From Hymenolepis diminuta (taxonomy: Eukaryota; Platyhelminthes; Cestoda; Cyclophyllidea; Hymenolepididae), in contig CAADRB010000016.1 in NCBI GenBank assembly GCA_900708905.1, forward strand, positions 1,307,000-1,370,999: a DNA stretch of 64,000 bases, given 5' to 3'. The position numbers and the translations under genes are program-made. This document shows positions 50,401 to 59,441 of this stretch, piece after piece (the first letter of the stretch is position 1; every line of letters begins with the position of its first letter). The notes beneath the pieces are model-generated. The model saw only the letters and a list, made by a program, of their open reading frames with translations, was not told the origin of the DNA and did no database searches.

Positions 50401-50957
50401 TAGTCGGTCTAGATTGAGGTCAGCCGACGAGTCAAATGTAATGGATGGAATAGAATGCAGACATCGCCTATAGTATTATTGATATTTACATTTTTGTCAT
50501 ACACAGGAACCATCTTATGAAGCGGATTCGGTATGATAGCTCTATCCCATTCGCATATTTTTATTTCTGAGAGTAAAGTTAATCAGGTATCATTCTTTTA
50601 TCTTTACAGGGTGTATACAGTTGCTTAGACAAATCCCGTTCCCTAGCCGATATGTGCATGGACATCGATACTCGAACACAGTTGTATGTCGACTTACTTA
50701 ATTACCACATAATCTACCATCAACAAGGTGTTGGACCTCTTGAAGTGAGATTTGTATATCAGCAGGCTACTTTTATGCTGTATAAGTAGTTGCTTGATTA
50801 TTTTCAATCCGTCTTGTAGAACATGAAGTCCCGAATGAATGACCTCCTAACAGAAATGGAAAAACTTTCCAACCAACTAGAATTCGTCCCTCAATCCTTG
50901 GCGTTATATCTGAAAACCACCAGGGCGAAGGCCCTTGAAATCATTAAATCTTCGTGA
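38470..50957 (+). CDS. VPS35: VPS35, retromer core subunit (12 exons)
   Basis: Scaffold of the retromer cargo-recognition complex (with VPS26 and VPS29), which recycles receptors from endosomes to the Golgi or plasma membrane. Exons: 38470-38553, 38591-38687, 38720-38843, 38914-39100, 41938-42246, 43561-43644, 43723-43832, 45111-45404, 47653-48241, 49481-49963, 50610-50744, 50820-50957. The phases close to 877 residues (human 796). Seen: an N-terminal EKLLE, the PRLYLLITV motif at 100-108 (PRLYL binds VPS26 in the family), [18 protein letters not shown], then [19 protein letters not shown] at about 207-225. The C-terminal alpha-solenoid carries [13 protein letters not shown] and QSRAV. Insertions lie before the LLNFAEMN block (Gly/Glu/Thr-rich) and in exon 9; the C-terminal tail of human VPS35 is missing. 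Asp709 aligns with human Asp620. Introns 1 and 2 are only 37 and 32 nt; introns 4, 5, 7, 8, 9 and 10 are long and carry repeats. In exon 9 the acceptor at CTGCAG (47652) was chosen because the earlier one gives a stop. Confidence 0.95.
39700..39830 (+). repeat. SINE-like repeat in VPS35 intron 4
   Basis: In order: gggttaatgtgtacgtcc, gagtcagaggttatgaggtc (decayed B box), gatgcgaatggccatcc, tggttaatt, then gggttgttagaatgc. These are the blocks of the SINE family in sense orientation. Confidence 0.6.
40564..40603. repeat. Perfect 14-bp inverted repeat, 12-nt loop
   Basis: The arms gtctaagctatgca (40564-40577) and tgcatagcttagac (40590-40603) are fully complementary, in VPS35 intron 4. This could be a small hairpin in the pre-mRNA, or the joined ends of a short inverted-repeat element. 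Confidence 0.8.
41655..41860 (+). repeat. SINE-like repeat, long variant, in VPS35 intron 4
   Basis: It starts with a B-box-like aggccactagtttgaacccc, continues through atgactaaccctgctggt and ends with a segment containing gaaaacgcttccctaaatgg. That last segment matches the end of the long variant at 28.9 kb. The 3' end is less than 100 bases before VPS35 exon 5. Confidence 0.55.
42340..43325 (-). mobile_element. Decayed mariner transposase copy in VPS35 intron 5
   Basis: Transposase-like blocks read on the minus strand from about 43325 downward: N-terminal helix-turn-helix part ([14 protein letters not shown]), then [38 protein letters not shown] and [18 protein letters not shown] (first catalytic Asp). 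HHDNARSHT (second Asp), [20 protein letters not shown] and a C-terminal NKNGDYVEH follow. The blocks lie in different frames with several stops and at least one gap after the first block, so it is a pseudogene. Where the third Asp of the DD34D triad is expected (35 residues after the HDN Asp) there is His, so catalysis would be lost even without the frameshifts. It is inserted antisense to VPS35. I could not define terminal inverted repeats or TA target duplications with confidence, so the ends are approximate. Confidence 0.85.
44625..44800 (-). repeat. Dispersed repeat D, copy 2, in VPS35 intron 7
   Basis: Inverted partner of 36735-36925. On the minus strand a 62-codon frame contains [13 protein letters not shown], matching LSVLNKALQPTTS in copy 1. 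It is probably a fragment of an unrecognised mobile element. Confidence 0.5.
46543..46769 (+). repeat. Dispersed repeat E, copy 1, in VPS35 intron 8
   Basis: It pairs in direct orientation with 51437-51627. Shared blocks: ctataggataccgtaac, gataggtcgatttat, gccatttacaaccgtaatg, aaataattcgttcaaataaa and a common end gagaatctta. Ending near an AATAAA-like motif, it could be a solo long terminal repeat or a TRIM (terminal-repeat retrotransposon in miniature, known from taeniid tapeworms), but no second terminal repeat or primer-binding site is visible. Confidence 0.65.
47095..47231 (-). repeat. SINE-like repeat in VPS35 intron 8
   Basis: On the minus strand: gtacagtggtcaacctatat (A-box-like), then a B-box block with ctacgagattaatgctcatc, then tcagtggtgtggatggtcat, closely parallel to the 50.2 kb copy. 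Confidence 0.65.
48903..49040 (+). repeat. SINE-like repeat in VPS35 intron 9
   Basis: Sense-oriented copy: agtacgttggtcaacttaca, the body block catccagtagtgtgggtaac, then ctctggttaatgctagtcaa and ggggtagaatgagagttcct. These match the body and 3' end of the family. The B box has decayed. Confidence 0.65.
50170..50348 (-). repeat. SINE-like repeat in VPS35 intron 10, most complete copy
   Basis: Minus-strand order: tgacgcagagggtcaacatg (A-box-like), atcagaggccacgagatcag (B-box region), atccagtggtgtggatgacc, ccctggttaattctgatcaa, gtagaatgcgagtttcctat and a tail ending in cttccctctacctc. An 86-codon minus frame across it is a by-product. This is the best reference copy of the family in the window. 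Confidence 0.7.
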
Positions 50958-51110
50958 ATCTACATCACCAGTGTGCTTCCCAATAATTCGTCGTGATCTT
51001 TACTTGATTGATTGCATCTTTTATTTGATCTCTCCTTCTATCTCAAACTATCCGAACGCTGCTTTTATCTCATTCTCTCTGTGAAATTCCTCACACACTC
51101 TAGTCAAGTG

Positions 51111-51116
51111 AATAAA
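51111..51116 (+). terminator. Polyadenylation signal of VPS35
   Basis: AATAAA 154 bases after the VPS35 stop codon, the first canonical hexamer downstream. Confidence 0.65.
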
Positions 51117-51436
51117 TATTGCAAATCGCAACTTCTTTATCTTACTTACTACTTACATCTAGATATTAAATTAATAGCCATTAAATTGAGTTAGTTTGTT
51201 TAATATTAATTTCTTTTGAGTTTGGCGGGGGATATAACTTCTACTAAAGAGAGGGAAGTGAAATTTGAAGATTTCCGTTTAGGAATCAAATTTATTAGAA
51301 TATCTTGAGTTGAGGTTGGTGTCTCCTAAGGCTTTCATAGTTTGAGATATTTAGGGGTGTCATGCTCGGCTGAAGATAACTGCAGTATTTGGTGGTTTTC
51401 AGAATCAAAATTTTCCACTTAGCAAACCGTAAGCTA

Positions 51437-51627
51437 TTCCCTATAGGATGCCGTAACCAATTCTACGTAATTGCACTGGTTGCAAACCAGCCCAACGCAC
51501 AATGTCAGAACAAGACGCACATTTCATATTTGATAGGTCGATTTATGTTATGCTCCATTTACCACCGTAATGTAAATAAATTCGTTCGAATAAAAATGAA
51601 TTATAGAGTGGGAGGTGAAGAATCTTA
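51437..51627 (+). repeat. Dispersed repeat E, copy 2
   Basis: Direct partner of 46543-46769. It carries ctataggatgccgtaacc, gataggtcgatttatg, ccatttaccaccgtaatg, aattcgttcgaataaa and gaagaatctta. It is about 35 bases shorter than copy 1. Confidence 0.65.
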
Positions 51628-51749
51628 AATAACACTCTTGATAGCTCTGCAGTTATTTGGGATAAAAACTGTTTTCAACCCGAGTGTCTTGATCTTCAAT
51701 CCCCAATAGCATGATAACATAAAGCCTTTGTTAGGTTAATAAAGTGACT

Positions 51750-51880
51750 TTGAAAAATAGTATCCTGCCTTATTTGTCTGAGTCCATTGTAAGCTCGCGA
51801 TGTCTACTAGGCTGGTATATCATAGCGGCAGGAACTATACTTCCAGCACTTTCTACATCACAGAAGAGCCCTGCTTTTAA
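51750..51880 (+). repeat. Dispersed repeat C, copy 2
   Basis: Direct partner of 30360-30500, aligning through gtctgagtccattgtaagc, ggctggtatatcatagcgg, ttccagcactttctaca and a final gagccctgctttt. Confidence 0.55.
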
Positions 51881-52574
51881 GAAATCAGTCGACTATTAGG
51901 AGCAAGAAAATATGGACAACACGCTCAGAAAATGAGGGTGCTATGGAGTGGATAGCAACGTACAAAGCAAATTGTCATATAACGAAACTACCGATTGAAT
52001 ATGGGGGAGGGAGGAGTACATATTTATCGAACATTTGTCAAAAATTTCACTCCTCTGAGTTGAATTGAGTTTTGCTGAAGAAAAGTATTTATTTTTACCG
52101 ATTTCCACTAGAAAGATACCAACCTAAGTCTATAACAAGATTAAATTAACGACGAAAATTTACGCTCTTTGTCACTGATACCAGGAGAATTCAAGCTATC
52201 AAAAATTTCCAGGACTTGGAGGAAGCATGTTTCAATAACCATTTTGGAACTTCTTCGATGAGAAACTTATAGCAGTAACAAATATGATTGTTCAATCCCT
52301 TAACTCAATGTACAGTGATGAATTCTCAGAAATTGACCGCTAGACCGTCGGCGCATTGCAATACTTAGCACTTTGTTTTAAATTGATTCACTATCCTTTA
52401 TATGTATATTAGCTCCATTTTGTGCGCGCAATATCGTGCCATTCTCCAATCCAACGCATGTAATTTTCTCCAGCATAGCCAATCATTTATGTACCCGGTG
52501 ATAATAATATGCTAATGAAGTTCTCGTTTGTATCTCTCTAACTTGACCACAAAACGAGCAGTCATTTGGACAAA

Positions 52575-55500
52575 ATGGGGTCGAAAGGTAGGTATGATAT
52601 GCTAGGGAATCTTATTACCACGACTACAACCAAAGTAATCACGACAACTACGTCCACTCTGCCGTCCACAACTACTACGGTAAGTTATCTTGGTTTATTA
52701 AATGCTTATTTAAGTATACCTTAAAGAAAACGTGATGATCTGTCTTTCTTTTAATGGTGGAAATTTTCATTCGCGTCTTGCTCCCCATCCCTTTCCATCC
52801 CTTTCTTAAGTTCTCACTGGAGTATCACGAATTTCTAACACATAAGGATAGCCGACTTTACCAGTTAATACTACGGATCGCAAAAATGATTAAATAAAAT
52901 TTTGAAAAACGTTCTCGCTTGCTGGGTTCAGACAATACAGTCATTTGCATTAGCAATATTAGAAAATACTTATGAAAAATGCGTTCCGATGTACACATTT
53001 TGAAGACATGAGGCCCTTCCAAACCATCCAAAGGAATGTTATTTCCGGTAGAATAAAAGGAATTTGCGAATAAATTTGCAATAATTTAACGGAAAATTTC
53101 AGTGTTTGGACTATTTTCCTGGGAATTAAGTACCTGGGCAAACCCTTAATGAGATTCAGAGTTGAACAAAGGAATGAATCATTAAGCGATAATATGAAGT
53201 CATTTGCTGATCTCTGCCTTGTGTACAGTTGCTGTGCTAATACGTTAATATAATATAAATAACAATTTATTGCAATAGTTCGAGATGCCTACTAAAATTA
53301 TTATATGTTTACAGTTGCACAGGTCCAGTAAACTGAGTAGTAAGAAGGCAGAAGTCTTGCAACACATGGAAGAAAATACCAGCACTTACATAGATTTGTG
53401 TGTGTTGGAGATAATGGTTAGCCGAAAGGCTGAGGAAACAGACTGATCTTACAGGATATATATAGCTCATTTTTAACTTAGCGTAGATTAGGGAACATTT
53501 ATTGGTATTTATCTACTATTACGGGTGTATATCCAGACGCTTTCCATTAGTATAGATTGTTACATCAAGCATATTTTTGAAGGCGTCTTTGACTTGTAGT
53601 GATGGATAGTTGTGTTACAGAAGTATGACCAAGCTAGGCTGGATATGCCTGCCTATAACAGATGATAAGGCTAAGAGGAAACAACAGCCTTTAACAAGTA
53701 GGGAGATCAAGAGTTGGGTTGGACGAACGTGTATTGGAAAATTGTGAATGAATGAGACGAGGAAGGAGGAAGGAGTTGGGAGAGAAGAGGGAAGCGACAA
53801 TACTGAGGGAGGATAATTCAGATTATGAGGAACAGAAGAAATAAAGTACGATAAAGCAGTTAGCCGATTTCACATTCTCTGTTCATTGATAGAGAAGTGA
53901 GCCAGTATAACTGTAATACAAACCTGAGTCAGCGTGCGCGGACACTACACACTATTCAGCATGCAATAATTAGACAGACAACACAACATGGAATTTACAG
54001 CTTTGTAAGAATAAAAAATTAAGTACTTTAAAGTAGTCCAAATGCCCAAGCAATGCCAAACACTCTTTTTAGACTACTACAACGACAACAACTACTCCTT
54101 TGCCGACGGTAATTCCAGCGGAAACGGCAGAAGTTCTAAATGTCTTCGAGCGATACCAAACAGCTACTGACTTTCTGCGTCACCTCATGCCAGACGCATT
54201 CACCGCCGATCGATCAATAACAGCATTCTGCGTGCCCATAGAAGCCCTCAGTCTTATTTTAACCGCTGCGGTTCTACTCTTCTGGTCACGAAATCAGAGA
54301 AGCTTTCATTGGGGTGAAAATCGGAGGAGAGATGGTCTGCTTCGTTTGATTGGACTCCTCTACTGTCCCCTTCTCCTCCTCCAAATTACTACGAGTCTGC
54401 TGATCGACCTAGATGGAATTTGGGAATTGAGGATTCTCGCTACAAGTGGAGCTAGAGCACTCTGTCCCCTGATTCATAGCTTTGATGCGTCGGCAAGAGT
54501 TGCAGTCGCGCTGACGTTAATTTTGATTGCATGGCGAACTCACAGGTTGACTAGTGAAAATTCTGGAATTGGATCTTGGCAGGATACATGCTGTAAATTT
54601 CCGTGTGAAATGTACCCGGTAAGTTTTTCCACATATCAACTCAGAGGTGACCAGAAAACTTACTCACTTTGTTAGTATTACCAGGTTCACCTTAAGTGAA
54701 CACAGCTTAAGGACCTTTGGTAACTTCAAATATTTACCTATCTCATCTCTAATATATTAAGACTGTAAACTGCCAAATTTCTTACGTGATCAACCATTGA
54801 AAGAAAAGATGAATTGAAGTAGTAAGACCAACTCTTCTTGATTGAAACCCGGTAAACAAGCCCTGAACATCGTAGACGAGTATATGCTGCAATCCAAGAG
54901 ACGAAGCGTGAAATTTGAATTTTGGAACGTTCACTCCTCATTTAGCGAATATTGTAAAACCCGAGTACAGAACTCAAATGAAGCAAGACTCTTTGATGCT
55001 TTGATGATAGTGATATTTGATTTACGTCTTTTGTATATAAGATAGACTCCTTCGAGTGGGGTCGTCGAAGATAGTCGACGTAGCATTTGCATCTTTAGGA
55101 TTATTCAGACCAGGTCCATTTTGTGTTCTACCTGAGGCAAAGGTATTTTATCGTCCACACTATATATATATATATGATGAGTAGCAAATTACTTCTCCAA
55201 TATGTCATTGACTTATCTCTCTGATAACAGAAAGTTCGTTTGACAAGCATGTACTTTTTTAAGAGACATTTTTGCAAAAGGCCACGGAACGACCACTTAA
55301 TCAGACAGATTTCAGTGCGATTTTTTAAGTGTTTATTAAGATATGGTATTAGACTAGGCAGTTTGGTATTTAATAACTTTACAAATATTTAACAAATAGG
55401 CAAAACGCCAAAAAATAATTGTTTTTTATCTGTATGAGATTTAAATCTTTCTATAAAATTAAAAAAAATAGTTCTTAAAACCCAAATCCACATATTTATC

Positions 55501-58103
55501 CGATCTATAAACCAGTGAAGTCAAATTACAGCGATCTTCCCATAATACCGAAGCTTCCTTTTATCTTGAAAGAATATTGATGTGTATTTAATTCTTTCAG
55601 GCTTATATTGGAATCCTTCTGCTCTCTTTTGTTGCTGGATTAGTCAGTGTAAATTTCTGGCAAGTGACAACTCTTTCCACTTCTCACTTTACATCCGGGT
55701 CATCCAACGACCTCCAATTAATATGTGCGCCTCAAGATAGCTATAAGCTGGGACTTCAGGTGAATTTTCAAAAAGACGCTCCTTCTAACCTTCTCTATGA
55801 GTGGATACTCAATATGGCGGTCTTTGCGCCCACGACTTTCATTGCTATTATGTGTGCTCTAGTGTTTTCTAGAAGACTTCTCCGACTTCCACCGTCTAGT
55901 CAGGTTCAGGGCGAATCGATGAGAAAGGAATGCTTGATCAGAATTCAACAGGATCGCTTGAAATTAGTGATTGTAATTTGTGGCCTGTATGGATTGGCTA
56001 ACTTGCCTCTCGTATCGGTGGTATTTCTAGGTATCATGGCAACTCCCGGACCTCCAGATCTGCCTGACCATGAGGTAAATATTTTGTTATTTTGAAATAT
56101 ATAACAGAACTATTTAATTTGCCTGTTGGGTAGGGTAATAAAAGTTACCTTGTTATGATCAATTAGTGAGATTTGACAGATTGTAATTTTTCTGTTTTGA
56201 ACTTAGACGTAAATGTACCAATATTCACTATTCCCCAATTTGATTATTATATGACATAAAAATTCTAGAATCGGTGATTTCGTAAACGGACTTTCAAATA
56301 TACCTTATGCATATTTACCTTTTTTCGAAGCATGGGTTTAAATGTTATAAACAGGTAAATAATACAGCACACAATCATTAATTGGAAGAGCGAGTCAAGT
56401 TCATTAATGGGAAATTTAGTGTGTTAATGTCAACGTCATTTCAGGGTTGATTATTGGATGGCGCATAATCAAAGGACAAAATGACCGACCAGACCGATCA
56501 ATGCTGCTCAAGAGAGGCGTGGTGGAAAGCTAGTTTTCACCAGTCAACAAGATGCTACTCCTTTGTCCAAGATGAATGATCGAAGCGCCTCCCCCTCAAT
56601 GTGCTCGGGACTCATAATGAGAACATGGACAAAAATCAACACCTTTATTAATATTACTATTAATTATACCTAAGTGAATGTCTGATAAAATCTGTTGAAT
56701 AAAAAAGAAGAAAAGTAAGATTAATGATGTTACTGTTAATTATTTACAAATATTACATTTTGGTCTAGATAAACTAATCCCATAATTGTGTAAACATGAC
56801 GTCATCTCGCATTCATTGACTTTGTAATAAAGACGTCCGTAGTGAATCTCATCTTTTCATCGAGTTCTGGGCTATTTGCGGAGTCAGTAAGACAAAACAA
56901 AGCCAATATTCGTGAAAATATGTCCAATGCTGTAATAAAATTATGTGGACCTGGACCACATCGATTTAATAGATGGAAAAAGTCAAGTCATTCATGTCAC
57001 TAGATCAGTACGGAGGTGAACAGTGAGCCACCAAAATTTATTGATAAGTAGGTAAGGTTTTCTATGCAATGTCTTGGCGTGATGGTTGGCATTTATGTAC
57101 CTACCTATGGTTAAATAAATATAATTTGAGTAAAAAAATCAGCCGAATTCGGATAGTTTTAATGAAAAATACTATGTTTCATCAGATATATTCCAGCAGA
57201 GTAGTTCCGACTGGCCTTACTGAACGAAAAATTTCTCTTTTCTTCTCGAGAATTCTAAGGAAGTAGATTTTGAATTCCCGGATTATAACATATTTACAGG
57301 TTTTATTTTTAGTTCAGTTAAATAAATTTAGTCAAAAATGTATAATAATGGTACAAATAAAACATTTAGGAGAGGACTATTATTAAAAAAATGACAAGAG
57401 AATATCAGTACACGTCTCGAAATCCCATATGCATTTCACCTAACATGCCTCTGCTAAATCTTCTAAATTTGAAGAATAAGATGTGTGAAATTGTGTCTAT
57501 TTATTTGGTATTATCGGAGTAAATTTAGAACAACACATATTCCATGTTACTTTAGATTCTCTCGGACCCGATTTGGGAACGATCACTTCGACACGTATTT
57601 GCGGTGATTTTATGTCGGGAGATTGCCGAAACAGTGACAACCGCTCTCCTCTTTCCCATTCTTTTTACAATCTCCTCTGCTTTTCGTCGTCGTTTTCTGG
57701 TTCTTCTACGACTTAGTCCTTCATCTACTTACCAGGAATCGAGTTTGAACTATTGTAAGACAAACCCCTGCACCTGCATTAACCGAATGTGCGACTTTGA
57801 ACCAAGAAAGTGAGTAGTACTCTTTAAATAGTAATGTAGGTATTATTCTCCATACGATACGAAATTTTATATTTTAGATCTTCACGGGAGACCTACACAG
57901 AGGCTGCTGCTAAAGCACCAATTCGTTGGAGTTGGGGTAAGGGGTGGCGCCAATCCTTTTCACCCCCTGGGTTTTCGCCGCCTCAAGAATCTGAACGGGA
58001 AGACCCGGAATACCTTGATGCCCTGATGGAACAACATAATAGTGTTTTTGCTGCGACAGCGACATCAACTCATGAATCTCGCACTTCGAATTATTATCTA
58101 TAG
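52575..58103 (+). CDS. Divergent seven-transmembrane (GPCR-like) receptor, 5 exons
   Basis: Exons 52575-52679, 54073-54618, 55601-56074, 57556-57809 and 57878-58103 join in phase to 534 residues. The extracellular N terminus is strongly Thr-rich (about residues 17-43). Hydrophobic segments lie at about 84-107, 125-147, 164-189, 218-238, 286-307, 337-362 and 397-416. Rhodopsin-like marks: Cys166 at the top of TM3 and Cys259 in the second extracellular loop (usual disulfide), Arg190 where DRY sits (here WRT), a TM7 Pro in FPILF where NPxxY sits, and a basic helix 8 (SAFRRRF). The intracellular tail of about 115 residues is Pro, Ser and Glu rich. The altered DRY and NPxxY make ligand and coupling unpredictable. 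It could be a platyhelminth-specific orphan receptor, but I cannot name a subfamily. The first exon carries the only N-terminal Met I can support. An alternative upstream start is possible. Confidence 0.8.
54765..55030 (-). repeat. Dispersed repeat family B copy, in receptor intron 2
   Basis: The most extended minus-strand copy. On the minus strand it reads acaatattcgctaaatgagg, ttccaaaattcaaatttcac, gcttcgtctcttggattgc, then gttcagggcttgtttaccg and ttggtcttactacttcaat, matching the 20.4 and 24.9 kb copies in order. A 67-codon frame inside it is incidental. Confidence 0.7.
55161..55175. repeat. TA microsatellite in receptor intron 2
   Basis: Fifteen bases of alternating T and A. Confidence 0.9.
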
Positions 58104-59441
58104 GAAGAGGTGTAAAAGTATAGAAATATTTGGTTTAACCAACTGCGTGCACATTTGAATAAATCTGATCGGCGCATTTTACAAATTAATTTTGTTTTCT
58201 TAATAAATCGGGTATTATTTATTTATTATTTTTTGCTATTTGCATAAGTTATACGGAGTGAACCAAAAGATTCTTTTTTAACTGGTGTTCACATTACTGA
58301 TGTTATCTTTGCAGAACATATAATTTTTGATATACCCAAGATATGATAATACCTCAATATTCAGTCATGTGTAATTTAAATGTTTTTGCTTTATGCATTT
58401 TTTAAAAAATTAGCATTGACAACCGATTAGAGGAATTAGTTTTATTTAATTATATATGGTCAGTTCTGGAAAAATGGTATTAAAATTACTCCTTGTTAAA
58501 GGATTTCACTTACTAAAGTTGTTTAATATTTCAATATATTTCAAGAAGTTGAATGAGAAGGCTATATTGAAACCAAACGTCAAATGATTAATTCCAATAA
58601 TCATGTCCACTGGTAAATGAACAGCAACATTTGATAGATACTTAAACAAACTAACTTAATTGCTACCAAAATGATTCCAGCAACAAATGGAAATTTTAGT
58701 TAGTCGATATAAGGAAACCGTTGCCTTGGATTTTCATGTCTTTCCTATTTATATGTCCGTTGAAAAAGGTTGTTAGTGAAAAATACGAGGAAGGTAGCTA
58801 TTTATCCTCAGTAATAGAAGTTATAAATCTCTCCGAAGCAAAATTATCTGATTATAGTAGTTCTGTAAGTGTCATGGAATTACAGAAAAAATCTACATGC
58901 TAAAATCAACTGGCAATCTTCTGGAAGAGCAAAATCTTTGCTCTCATATTAAATTCAAAAGATTCTGTTTTAAGACCAATATGTACAGTATAATTTAATA
59001 TTAAATATTAACGAACATTTCACAATCAAAAAAACATTAACGTTTCTCATAATACCATTAATTCAAATTGTAATTTAAAAATATTAAATACGAAGAATAA
59101 TTATAAAACTGGTGCTTTTAAAATTACGGCCGCGAGCGCAAATATTGTATTTTCGTAGAAAATTTTCGTTATTTGCACGAAGCATTGAAGTGAAGTTAAT
59201 TTCTCATTGGTGGGTTTTGAATATTATAATCCCTATTTTTTCTTATCAGTAATATTTAAATAGCGTAAAAATATTGTTCATGCAATTAATTGTTTCTTTT
59301 GTTCGATTAAACATATTTATACATGTTCACATATCCTATATATTTACTACTAAGTTATATTTTCTCATTAGCCAATTAAATAACTCTTGACCTAACGTTT
59401 GAATAGCTCCATATCGCGCGGTTACTTCATCGCCTTTCACA
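58104..59441. other. Intergenic: receptor 3' UTR and SNRPB upstream region
   Basis: It contains the receptor polyadenylation signals and then AT-rich DNA without a supported exon. The last part, before 59442, should hold the SNRPB promoter and 5' UTR. I see no TATA box in a convincing place; a local CG-rich patch (atatcgcgcg at 59411-59420) lies just upstream of the start codon. Confidence 0.5.
58158..58163 (+). terminator. Polyadenylation signal of the receptor gene
   Basis: AATAAA 54 bases after the stop codon. A second AATAAA lies at 58202-58207. Confidence 0.6.

Larger units (their letters stand above)
50958..52574. other. Intergenic: VPS35 3' UTR, repeats E and C, receptor upstream region
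   Basis: The first 150 bases are probably VPS35 3' UTR up to the AATAAA at 51111. After that come the second copies of repeats E and C. I see no gene, and no clear TATA box or initiator before the receptor start at 52575. Confidence 0.6.
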
